Shown in pieces: positions 1-7,090 of a stretch of 8,662 bases of DNA. The DNA is taken from positions 1 to 8,662 of the forward strand of contig JAAZIY010000237.1 in assembly GCA_012800625.1 (NCBI GenBank), written 5' to 3'. Origin of the DNA: Lentisphaerota bacterium (GTDB taxonomy: Bacteria > Verrucomicrobiota > Lentisphaeria > Oligosphaerales > Oligosphaeraceae). Position 1 is the stretch's first letter. Each line of letters starts with the position of its first letter. The notes beneath the pieces were generated by a model that was given only the letters and a program-made list of their open reading frames with translations, did no database searches and was not told the origin of the DNA. A program made the position numbers and the translations under genes.

Positions 1-71
1 CGCTGCGCCCTGCATAATGATTTTTGGAATGAAAACAGTTCACGGTGTGATGCGTTCGTCAGACAAGGTTG

Positions 72-97
72 CGCCGGCTCACTGCCGGCGTATGCTC
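72..97 (+). repeat. REP-like palindrome, copy A
   Basis: A seven-base-pair stem, CGCCGGC at 72-78 and GCCGGCG at 84-90, closes a five-base loop TCACT and is followed by TATGCTC. The same element recurs inverted at 188-210 and directly at 220-245. It is a small extragenic palindrome of REP type by form; I cannot assign it to a named family. Bases 1-71 before it show no gene or signal that I can support. Confidence 0.65.
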
Positions 98-112
98 ATA
101 GCAGGTTTGTTT

Positions 113-152
113 GGACACTAAGACACACTAAGATACACTAAGGCACACTAAG
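113..152 (+). repeat. 10-bp-period array 1 (four units)
   Basis: Four consecutive units with an exact 10-base period read GGACACTAA, GACACACTAA, GATACACTAA and GGCACACTAA. The array sits between the inverted REP-like copies at 72-94 and 188-210, downstream of the large minus-strand gene. It belongs to the same degenerate family as the arrays at 4271-4312, 5555-5595, 6832-6946 and 8381-8420. Here every unit ends in CTAA rather than the CGAA common elsewhere. Function unknown. Confidence 0.85.
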
Positions 153-187
153 TGTTTTCTGATGTCGCATCCCTCTGTTTGAATGAA

Positions 188-210
188 CATACGCTGGCAG
201 TGAGCCGGCG
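188..210 (-). repeat. REP-like palindrome, copy B (inverted)
   Basis: Read on the minus strand this matches copy A (72-94) at 22 of 23 positions. Stem arms are CGCTGGC at 192-198 and GCCGGCG at 204-210 around a five-base loop, with one G-T wobble pair. Copies A and B therefore form a long inverted repeat that encloses array 1. Confidence 0.65.
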
Positions 211-212
211 GA

Positions 213-245
213 GAGCATACACCGGCTCAGTGCCGGTGTATGCTC
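213..245 (-). repeat. REP-like palindrome, copy C; strong hairpin after the large gene
   Basis: GAGCATACACCGGC at 213-226 pairs perfectly with GCCGGTGTATGCTC at 232-245, a 14-base-pair stem with a five-base loop TCAGT. The inner seven pairs are the REP-like unit. Compared with copy A one base pair has changed on both sides (G73-C89 became A221-T237), so pairing is kept. It lies 12 bases beyond the stop codon of the minus-strand gene and could protect or end that mRNA, but there is no T-run after it, so it is not a standard intrinsic terminator. Confidence 0.7.
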
Positions 246-257
246 GCGGGTTGCAGG

Positions 258-3200
258 TTATTTCACCTCTACCGTGAAGACTAGTTCGCCGCCTTCGCCA
301 GCAGGAACATCACCAATTTTCACGCGGATATTGGTGATTTCTCTGAAGGCGGGAGCCGAATTAAAGTTGTCCCAGGTGGCGCCTTTGTCGTTGCTCCACT
401 CGAAGGAGGCGGCATTGGCGTCGGCTTTGATGGGAGTGCCGTCAGGCAGAGTGGCGCTGATATCGGCGGCTGTTCCGGCCAATATGGTATGTGCCGGGAT
501 GGCGTCGGCGATGACCGAGTTGGTCAGTTCGCCCGGGCTGAGGTTCTTGTACACGGTGGTGTACTTGATCGTCTTGCCAGGAGCCACTGCGCTGGTGGGA
601 TCATTGCTCTTGGTGAGCTGCAATGCACCGTCTATGACCGTGATGATGTCCAGAGCGGTGTCAACTGTCTCGGGATACACACCAACATCCCAGCTGTCCA
701 TGTCTGCGGTGACGGTGATGGGCAGCACGCTGCCGCTGGCTGCGTTGGCGGGCACAAAGACCCTCAGGCAGACATTGGCGGTCTCGCCGGCGGGGATGAA
801 GCCGGTGGTGACAGTGCTGGGGTTGTTTTGGCCAGTCACTGAGCCATCGTCGCAGTCCACCCAGACGGCGTTGTAGCCATTGGGCAGTGCGCTGTGGCTG
901 AGGGTGACCGTATCTCCCACGTTACCGGTGTTTGTGACCACATGGCTGAAGATATAGGTGCCGCCGGCAACCACCGTGGCGGTGTTGTCCGGTGTGACCT
1001 CGATGGACGGGGCGTTGAGCACACGCACCAGGATGTGCATGCTGTCAGAGACGCCGGGATTGTTGGTCGAGGTGGCAGTGACCTTCACGAAGTAGTCGTC
1101 CTCGGGAGTGCCCTTGGGCACGCTGACGCGGACGTTCATAAAGAAGATCTCGGCGTCGCTGATAGAACTAAGGTTAGCCACGGCCGGCAGCCAGCCGGTG
1201 TCGCTGACGGGCTGCAGCTCGTCGGGATCAACTTCGCCGTCCCTGTCGCCGTCTTTGAGCAGCACGACTGTGAAGCCCTCGGCTCCAGTGAGCTTCTCGT
1301 AGCTCAGCTTGTAGGTGTCGGCCGCAGTGGTGGTCTCGTCGGCGGTGAGACCAACGGTCTGGTCTATGGGACGCAGGTTGGCCACATGCACCGGGAAGGA
1401 GACAATGGCGCCGGGAAGCACGCCGGCGCTAGTGGTTGCATCGTCGTCATCTTCTTCGCTGGCGTCAGCGGCGGTGGCGTTGTCGTCGCCGGCCAGCTCG
1501 CCGCTGGTGGCGATATCCACACCGGCCGGGCGCACTGAGGCGATGATCAGGAAGGTGTCGTCAGAGATGCCCGGGTTGTTGCTCGAGGTGGCGGTGACGG
1601 TGAACTCGTTGGCGTTCACATCTTCGGCGTCGGCTTTGATATAGACCTTGACGATGATGGTGGCGGTCTGTTCCGGATTCAGGGAGCCGGTGTCGGGCTT
1701 GCCGTCGCCATTGCTGTCGGCCAGGGGAGTGGTGCCGTCGCCCTTGTAGAGCACGACGCTGAACTGGCTGGGATCCGGGTTCACATAGCTGATGTTGTAA
1801 ACGTCAGCCGCGGTGGCCGGGCCGCCGGCGCCAAGCTTGTCGCCGCTGGGCAGTGCCTCGTTCGGGTTGAGGATGGTGACCGGGAAGCTGATGACCTCGC
1901 CAGCGTCGCGGATGCCGGCAGTGGTCTTGTCCGGCTCGGAAGTACCTTCCACACTCAGTCCCTTGGCATCAACCTGGGGATGAGTGATGGCATAGTCAGT
2001 TTGGTCGTCTGCCATAGGCACGTTCCAGGGGCCGATGGCGGCGCCGGCGGTGCTGTGCAGCGGGTCTTCCTCAATGCGCACGAGGGAGTAGTTGGACTCG
2101 GTCTCAACTTCGTCACCCGCGGCGTTTTTGGCGTAGGTGGCCTCGACTTTGTTGCCGATAAGCTTATCGGCCCCGACAGGATAAGGGGTGACCACTTCGA
2201 TCGTGAAGCTGAACTTATAGCCCTGGCCGGGGGTGAGAACGACGCCGGCGGGATCAGTTGTGCCGGCTGAGTTTGTCACCAGGCTGCTGTCGTCCGGTAT
2301 GAAGAGGGCGACTTTAGGAGTGCTGGTCCAGGCGGCATTTGCCGGGTAGAGGTGATAGGTGTTGCTGGCTTCGTTCCAGTACAGGAACTGAGCGCGGCTG
2401 GGGCCGGATATCACTACATTCTCGATGCCCGCGTATTTGGCGCCGACTTCGAGTTTCTCGCTGTCCAGCGCGTCAACGATGAGCAGTCCGTTGCGCTCGG
2501 TGTCGCCGCCGCTGGGGTCAAACGAGATATGCTCGTCAGTGCCAGTGGTGGGGTACTTGATGCCGTAGATTGGGGCGCTGCCGGTGTTTGAGCCTTCGAC
2601 GGTGTAGGTCAGGGTCTGGCCGGGGATGGCGCTGCTGACGTCGGCGCCCTTCATGGCGGTGAGGATGCCGGTGCCCAGCGAGAAGCTGGTCTGGTTCCAG
2701 TTGGAGTACTCGTCGGTCTCGGCGGGATCACCGGCAGACTGGGCATCCAGGTCCACATTGATCAGGTTGCCTTCAACCGCGTTGCTGGGGCTGTGCACAG
2801 CGACGATAAGGGGGATGATGGCGTCCTGGGCCAGCAGGGCGGTGGAGACCTCGTTGCCGCCGTCGGTGGCCAGCAAGACATCGCCGGCGTCTACCAGGCC
2901 GTTGTTGTTGGCGTCGTAGTAGACCTCGACTTTGTCGGGGGCTATGATGTTGCCGGCTGCAACCTCAAAGGCCGTGGTCAGGGCGAAGGTGTCCGGGGTA
3001 TTGCCCGTGTTATGCAGTATGTAGTGGTAGTATGCCACGTTGCCCGGGGCGGTGGTCTGGGTCAGAGCCGGGGTGTCGTCATAGTTGAACGGAGCGTCAG
3101 TGCCCCCACTTTTGTCCGGCAGGATTTCCAGGCCATAGACCTTGTCGACAATGTTGATGACCTCGTTTGATGTCGAGATCTGGTTCTGGTCGTTGCGTCT

Positions 3201-3331
3201 TTGTAGGTGGCCACCGACTGGTTTCGGATTTCGGTTCCGGCCGGGGTCAAGGCGTAGGCCCTGGCTCCCAGCAGGAAGATCGCCGCGAGGGCGAGGATGC
3301 TAGAGTACATCCTTCTGGTTTTTGTTTTCAT
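258..3331 (-). pseudogene. Large secreted multidomain (DUF11-like) protein, frameshifted near the N-terminus
   Basis: Translation from ATG at 3331 (purine-rich AAGAAGGAAAG just upstream) gives a signal peptide of about 27 residues: basic MKTKTRR, hydrophobic core, likely cleavage after ARAYA. The typical opening GTEIRNQSVATYKDAT follows, and the frame is then lost. The continuing text (QNQISTSNEVINIVDKVYGL) is in another frame from about 3190 and stays open to the TAA at 258. One missing base near 3185-3200 would restore a 1024-residue protein. The mature part has about six beta-rich repeats related to DUF11/conserved-repeat domains. Three calcium-loop-like segments appear: DANNNGLVDAGD (about 140), DSNGDGKPDTG (about 539) and DGDRDGEVDPDE (about 694). 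An Asp-rich linker lies near 615-637, and the only two cysteines of the mature protein (about 827 and 855) could pair. The last DUF11-like domain covers about 902-1024. No LPXTG, PEP-CTERM or membrane anchor is visible. Probably a surface or exported structural or adhesive protein. The break may be a real mutation or a sequence error; the domain body shows no other damage. Confidence 0.8.
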
Positions 3332-3359
3332 TGCTTTCTCTTTCCTTCTTGGGGTGAGT

Positions 3360-3377
3360 GGCAAGCGCAGGCTTGCC
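3360..3377 (-). other. Small hairpin in the 5' leader of the large secreted-protein gene
   Basis: GGCAAGC at 3360-3366 and GCTTGCC at 3371-3377 form a perfect seven-base-pair stem with loop GCAG. It lies about 30 bases before the ATG at 3331, just upstream of the ribosome binding region, so it would be part of the leader mRNA. A role in mRNA stability or translation is inference only. Confidence 0.45.
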
Positions 3378-3511
3378 GTGATTGGGGTTGTGGTTGAAAC
3401 AAACGAAAAACTACAGTGGAAATAAGTTTTTAGTCTGGGCCTTGTTTGTCCTCCTTTTTGCTGCTTTGTCAGTCTTAGAAAATCCTAAAAAAAGATGAAA
3501 AAAAATAGATT

Positions 3512-3540
3512 TTGGCTTTGCATATTTGCTGATATATAAT
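3512..3540 (+). promoter_or_regulatory. Candidate plus-strand promoter
   Basis: A perfect TATAAT at 3535-3540 is preceded, at exactly 17 bases, by TTGGCT at 3512-3517 (four of six matches to TTGACA). It would fire toward the palindromic terminator at 3568-3607 and has no open reading frame in front of it. The region 3470-3550 is very A+T-rich, so a chance match is quite possible. No convincing promoter was found for the minus-strand gene starting at 3331, although one is expected in this 236-base gap. Confidence 0.3.
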
Positions 3541-3567
3541 TCAAACCTTCATTTGGGGTCATAGTTA

Positions 3568-3607
3568 AAAAGGTCGGCAAGGGGCCTAGGCCCCTTGCCG
3601 ACCTTTT
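3568..3607 (-). terminator. Perfect 40-bp palindrome, intrinsic terminator
   Basis: The two 20-base halves are exact reverse complements, meeting at CCT|AGG (3587/3588). On the minus strand it starts six bases beyond the TAG stop of the small secreted-protein gene. The G+C-rich stem is followed by a run of five T, the usual form of a rho-independent terminator. The plus strand also ends in TTTT, so it could work in both directions. It separates the two secreted-protein genes into different transcription units. Confidence 0.85.
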
Positions 3608-3613
3608 AGTGGT

Positions 3614-4125
3614 CTATTTCACCTGCACGCGGTATTTGAGGGTAAGTTTTTCGCCGGCCTGCAGGCTGTTGATGCGCCAGCGTATCTGTGTATATAGATC
3701 AGGGGTGGCGGTTTTCTCTATCTCGCTGCCGTCCTCCTGATTGATTTTATACTTAACCGGCTCGTAGTGGAAGCTTTTGGCGTCATCGACGCTGAATTGC
3801 GGCAAGCCGTTTTTGCCGCGCGCGGCACTGCCGGCCAAATAAAAGGTGCCCTCGGGTATGGGGCCGATGATGGAGACCTCGGTGAGGTCGCGCTCGCTTA
3901 CGTTGCTGTAGTCCAAGGCATACTCGATGGTCTGCCCGGGCAGTATCTGCTCGGTGGGTGTAAGCAGTTCCTGCTGCTCGGCATCCAGCGTGACCAAAAA
4001 GGCCTTCATGCTGCTTTGCAACGGCTGCTCAGCCTCCTGGGCGGATAAAAACAGGCGCAAAACAGTGGCAGAGCGATTAGAATAAAAAATAAAATCCGGC
4101 TCCCTCTCTCTCGTGGAACATTCAT
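3614..4125 (-). pseudogene. Small secreted DUF11-like protein, frameshifted in the signal peptide
   Basis: An excellent ribosome binding site, AAGGAG seven bases before ATG at 4125, starts the product MNVPRERGSRILFFILIALP and LF. This is a signal peptide that runs out of frame at the TTTT run at 4059-4062. In the -1 frame the sequence continues LRLFLSAQEAEQPLQSSMKA and on to the TAG at 3614. Adding one T gives a 170-residue protein with a complete signal peptide, likely cut at LSA|QEAEQ, and one beta-rich domain. That domain (LTPTEQILPGQTIEYALDYS, ending LKYRVQVK) resembles the final domain of the large gene downstream (APGKTIKYTTVYKN, ending LVFTVEVK). Without the extra base the product would be a short nonsense-tailed peptide. 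Function is unknown; probably an exported partner or paralogue of the large protein. The sequence cannot show whether the break is real or a base-call error. Confidence 0.75.
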
Positions 4126-4220
4126 GGGCTGACTCCTTGTTGACTGGAATGCTGCACTGTTAGCTTTGTGTCGCGCTCGAAATGCGCTACAGACAGTACG
4201 CAAAAAAAACGGTGAAACAT

Positions 4221-4248
4221 GACATAAGCAGTGAAAACGAAATGTCAA
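4221..4248 (-). promoter_or_regulatory. Candidate promoter for the small secreted-protein gene
   Basis: On the minus strand a perfect TTGACA (4243-4248) is followed after 16 bases by TATGTC (4221-4226), a weak -10 element. Transcription would begin near 4213 and give a leader of about 88 bases before the ATG at 4125. The -35 box is convincing and the -10 box is not. Confidence 0.4.
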
Positions 4249-4270
4249 ATGGGGGTTTAATTTTTTTGCT

Positions 4271-4312
4271 GTGACTAAGACACAGGAAGGGAGGCACGAA
4301 GGCACACGAAGC
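4271..4312 (+). repeat. 10-bp-period array 2
   Basis: Units GTGACTAA, GACACAGGAA, GGGAGGCACGAA and GGCACACGAA follow one another, more degenerate than the other arrays and with a two-base insertion in the third unit. It lies between the divergent small secreted-protein gene and the ATPase gene, and is followed within six bases by the hairpin at 4318-4352. Confidence 0.7.
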
Positions 4313-4317
4313 TTTGT

Positions 4318-4352
4318 TGTGCAAAACACAAGTTCGACTTGAGTTTTGCGCA
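4318..4352 (+). promoter_or_regulatory. Long hairpin upstream of the ATPase gene
   Basis: TGTGCAAAACACAAGT at 4318-4333 pairs with ACTTGAGTTTTGCGCA at 4337-4352 across a TCG loop: 15 of 16 positions pair, including one G-T wobble, with a single A-A mismatch. It ends 39 bases before the ATG of the ATPase gene. It could be an operator, an attenuating leader structure or a repeat element. No T-run follows it, so a terminator in the plus direction is unlikely. Confidence 0.6.
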
Positions 4353-4391
4353 AATGGGTGCTATTGTATAGCAAACATCAGGAGACGAGTC

Positions 4392-5552
4392 ATGATAGAA
4401 AGAAAAATTTCGCCTCACTTACTGGAGATGGCAGGCTATTTTCCGGTTGTGACCATCATGGGTCCCAGGCAGTCCGGCAAGACGACCTTGGCAAGAAATA
4501 TATTTCCCAATCATATGTATGTGAATTTGGAGGATCATACAGCGCGTGAGATCGCAATGAGTGACCCCAAGGCGTTTTTTGAATTGTACAAAGCTCCGGT
4601 TATTATCGACGAGGTTCAACGGGTTCCGGAATTGCTGAGTACCATTCAAGTCCTTGCCGATGAAACCCGCGAACGGGGTTGCTTCATTTTAACCGGTTCT
4701 CATCAGCCCAAATTGCATGCGCAGATTTCACAATCTCTTGCCGGGCGTACCGGAATATTGCATTTGCTCCCGCTCTCGATAGAAGAACTTTCCAATGCGG
4801 GCATTTCCCTGTCGCGCGACGAATATCTCTTCAATGGCTTTATGCCCAGGTTGTATGATGAAAATATTCCTCCAACCATGCTTTATCCGGCTTATTATGC
4901 AACCTATGTGGAACGCGATGTGCGTCAGCTGATCAACGTTTCGGATCAACACTCTTTTGAGATATTCCTGAAATTACTGGCCGGACGTATTGGACAAGTG
5001 GTCAATCACAGTGATCTGGCCGGAGACATTGGTATTTCAGCAACGACCTTGAGTTCATGGTTGTCGGTTTTGGAAGCAAGTTATATTGTTTTTCGCTTGC
5101 CGTGTTACTTCAACAATTTCGGCAAACGGCTGATCAAGGCTCCCAAAATCTTCTTCACGGATGTCGGCCTTGCTGCTTCCTTGCTCGGAATAGAAAACGT
5201 GTCGCAAATTGCCCGCGATCCGCTTCTTGGCGGTCTTTTCGAAAACATGGTTGTTATGGAAGCGCTGAAAGCACGTTACAATGCAGGGAAACAACCTGAA
5301 CTGTATTACTTCCGTGTACAAGGACGCAATGAAGTCGATCTTATTCTGAACGACAATCGCCAATTGACTCCGGTTGAAATCAAAGCAGGAATGACTTTTG
5401 ATCCATCGTTTGCCAAGGACCTGAGAAAATTCCTCTCCTTTGCAAAGGACTGCGTGAATCCCACGGTTCTTTACTCCGGGGATACGACCACAACCATTCA
5501 TGGTGTGAAATTTGACAGTTTCAAAAACACCCACCAGCTCTTTGGCTCATGA
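4392..5552 (+). CDS. AAA_14 / DUF4143 family ATPase
   Basis: The start is ATG 4392, placed seven bases after GGAG (4381-4384); an upstream in-frame TTG at 4314 falls next to the hairpin and lacks such a site. The product has 386 residues, the usual size for this family. The N-terminal ATPase has Walker A GPRQSGKT (24-31), Walker B PVIIDEVQ (69-76) and the sensor-like FILTGSHQ (98-105). The segment LAGRTGILHLLPLS (116-129) is also typical. A helical or winged-helix part follows (about 200-235). The DUF4143 C-terminus resembles PD-(D/E)xK nuclease folds: E284, D316 in GRNEVDLIL, and E329/K331 in VEIKAG. These proteins are common, often sporadically distributed, and their cellular role is not established. 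The gene is more A+T-rich than its neighbours, which suits recent acquisition. It converges on the transporter gene, 47 bases apart. Confidence 0.92.
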   Translation: MIERKISPHLLEMAGYFPVVTIMGPRQSGKTTLARNIFPNHMYVNLEDHTAREIAMSDPKAFFELYKAPVIIDEVQRVPELLSTIQVLADETRERGCFILTGSHQPKLHAQISQSLAGRTGILHLLPLSIEELSNAGISLSRDEYLFNGFMPRLYDENIPPTMLYPAYYATYVERDVRQLINVSDQHSFEIFLKLLAGRIGQVVNHSDLAGDIGISATTLSSWLSVLEASYIVFRLPCYFNNFGKRLIKAPKIFFTDVGLAASLLGIENVSQIARDPLLGGLFENMVVMEALKARYNAGKQPELYYFRVQGRNEVDLILNDNRQLTPVEIKAGMTFDPSFAKDLRKFLSFAKDCVNPTVLYSGDTTTTIHGVKFDSFKNTHQLFGS

Positions 5553-5607
5553 TCGCTTCGTGTGCCTTCGTGCCCCTGCGTGTGTCTTCGTGTCCACAAT
5601 CATGAGC
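5545..5607. repeat. 9-bp inverted repeat spanning both convergent stop codons
   Basis: GCTCATGAT at 5545-5553 and its exact complement ATCATGAGC at 5599-5607 flank the 10-bp array. Each arm contains the TGA stop of one of the two convergent genes, so both reading frames end in the same nine bases (…GC TCA TGA T). The arms may help form a bidirectional 3' structure, or may mark how the array arrived. Confidence 0.6.
5555..5595 (-). repeat. 10-bp-period array 3 (four units, minus orientation)
   Basis: On the minus strand the units read GGACACGAA, GACACACGCA, GGGGCACGAA and GGCACACGAA. The array fills nearly the whole 47-base gap between the convergent ATPase and transporter genes, starting two bases after one stop codon and ending four before the other. 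It is the only array of the five in this orientation. Confidence 0.85.
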
Positions 5608-6814
5608 TCTTCTGCGGTTTGATCATATAGGCGCAGGCGGAGTTGGCCAGGGCCATCAGGGCGGCGAAGTTGAAGAGCATGCCCACGCCGTAGCGCATCC
5701 AGACCCAGCCGCCCAGGGGAGCGGTGGCGATGGAGATAAGGTGGTTGATGGAGATGCCCGTGCTGATGGTCGAGGTGGTCTCGTCGGTGGAGCTGGAGAT
5801 GTCGCGCACATAGAGGTTGCTGGCCAGCGAGGTGGTGCTCAAAATGGCGTCGAGCAGATAGTTGAGGCAGACGACGACCAGGGCGGTCCTAGGCTCGAAC
5901 CACTGATGGGAGTAGCCGTAGAGTATGCAGACGAAGAAGAGCACGACGGTGTCCCAGATCATGGTGTTGCGGTAGCCCAGGCGGTCGGTGAGCCGTCCAA
6001 TGATCGGGCTGCCAAAGATATTGACCGCGGCGCAGAAGCCGAAGAGCAGGGCGATCTGCGAGGTGTTGAGGCCGTAGTTTTTGATGAGGACGAAGGGGGC
6101 GAAGGTCAAGAATATCTGCTTGCGCGCGCCGTAGAAAAGCTCGAGGCCGTAGTAAAGATTGAATTTACGGTTGAAATAAAGGCGCGGGCGACGGAAATTG
6201 CCTGCCTTGCTGTTTTGACGCAGAGTGCACAGAAAGCCGGCAAAGACCAGCAAGAGCACCACCAGCCATACCATATTATATAAGCGCAGCTTGTTGCTTA
6301 CCTCGAAAACCCTCAGACCCAGGTAAAAAATCAGCGCCACAATCAGGCTGCCGGCCACCGTGCCGGCATTCAAGGCACCGCTGACAAAACCCAGAGACTG
6401 CCCCTGCTTGCCCTCGCGAGCGATAAGCATGGCGATGGAAGTGCGTACCGGCATCGCCAAATGCTCGCCCAGACTCCAAATCATAATCAGAAAAGTGGCC
6501 ATGTGCTTGCCAAGGGCAAACTGCAGACTGGCAACGCCAAGCATGGAGATAAGAGAGGCAATGCGTAGTATCTTCCAGTCGCTGTAGCGGTGCATCAGAG
6601 CCAGGACGAAAACCAGAAGCAGCCCAGGCATCTCGCGGAAATACTCCAGCCAGCCGCGCTCGTAGGCGTTGAGGTTGTAGGCGTCTACCAGATAGTTGTT
6701 GAGCACCGCCGCAAAACAACCCGTGCCAACCCCCCAGACGATGATGTTGAGGAAAAATGCGCCGGCGCCGGAGCGCTCGCGGAATACACGCTGGAATGTG
6801 CTGCGTACAGACAT
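5600..6814 (-). CDS. Major facilitator superfamily (MFS) transporter
   Basis: The 404-residue product is strongly hydrophobic, with about twelve predicted membrane helices. Approximate positions are 20-38, 62-78, 84-101, 106-124, 143-164, 178-197, 222-243, 252-272, 286-303, 308-326, 345-370 and 376-396. The MFS signature loop appears in the second half as GRLTDRLGYR (273-282), between helices 8 and 9. The matching loop of the first half is only HRYSDWKILR (75-84), a degenerate form. It is an inner-membrane secondary carrier by family; the substrate cannot be told from the sequence or from its neighbours. The start at 6814 is preceded by only a weak purine stretch (GAAAGA), and a 10-bp-period array begins 18 bases upstream, so its transcription and translation signals are unclear. 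It converges on the ATPase gene and diverges from metK. Confidence 0.88.
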   Translation of the reverse strand: MSVRSTFQRVFRERSGAGAFFLNIIVWGVGTGCFAAVLNNYLVDAYNLNAYERGWLEYFREMPGLLLVFVLALMHRYSDWKILRIASLISMLGVASLQFALGKHMATFLIMIWSLGEHLAMPVRTSIAMLIAREGKQGQSLGFVSGALNAGTVAGSLIVALIFYLGLRVFEVSNKLRLYNMVWLVVLLLVFAGFLCTLRQNSKAGNFRRPRLYFNRKFNLYYGLELFYGARKQIFLTFAPFVLIKNYGLNTSQIALLFGFCAAVNIFGSPIIGRLTDRLGYRNTMIWDTVVLFFVCILYGYSHQWFEPRTALVVVCLNYLLDAILSTTSLASNLYVRDISSSTDETTSTISTGISINHLISIATAPLGGWVWMRYGVGMLFNFAALMALANSACAYMIKPQKSS

Positions 6815-6831
6815 GATTGTCTTTCAAGGAC

Positions 6832-6946
6832 GGGGGGAGGACACGAAGGCACACGAAGGGGCACTAAGGCACACGAAGGGGGGAGGACACGAAGGCACAC
6901 AAAGGGACACAAAGGCACACAAAGGCACACGAAGGTACACGAAGGC
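6832..6946 (+). repeat. 10-bp-period array 4, the longest (about ten units)
   Basis: About ten units of the pattern GGCACACGAA run here, with variants GGGGCACTAA, GGCACACAAA, GGGACACAAA and GGTACACGAA. A six-G segment interrupts the phase at 6832-6837 and again at 6878-6883. Each time it heads an identical 23-base stretch (6832-6854 and 6878-6900), so part of the array was copied at an offset of 46 bases. The array lies just upstream of the transporter start codon at 6814. Open frames crossing it are products of the repetition and are not genes. Confidence 0.9.
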
Positions 6947-7090
6947 TTGTAGTGTGGCTCGTCAGGCAAAAGCTCTTAATGTAATCCGTGAACTTAAGCC
7001 TGACAGTTTTATTAGGCTATATTATGTGTTTATCTTGCCCATATTTATGGGAGCAGGGCAATAGGGCATAAAAGATGCTGGCCAGTGTTA

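Noticed and set aside
894..1538. Plus-strand open frames inside the large secreted-protein gene
   Set aside because: They are antisense shadows with low-complexity Gly/Val/Asp composition and no signals for translation.
3450..3455. Strong AGGAGG on the minus strand
   Set aside because: No ATG, GTG or TTG lies at a usable distance after it, so it does not mark a gene.
4059..4062. Programmed -1 frameshift at the TTTT run in the small secreted-protein gene
   Set aside because: The codons CTG TTT TGC do not form a slippery heptamer, and slipping back would break the first codon position; a base loss is simpler.
6832..6946. The 10-bp array as a CRISPR array
   Set aside because: The period is 10 bases with no spacers; units are simply adjacent and degenerate.
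6685..6969. Open frames across array 4, rich in CLRV/VPSC words
   Set aside because: They are translations of the 10-base repeat in successive frames and have no ribosome binding site or family features.
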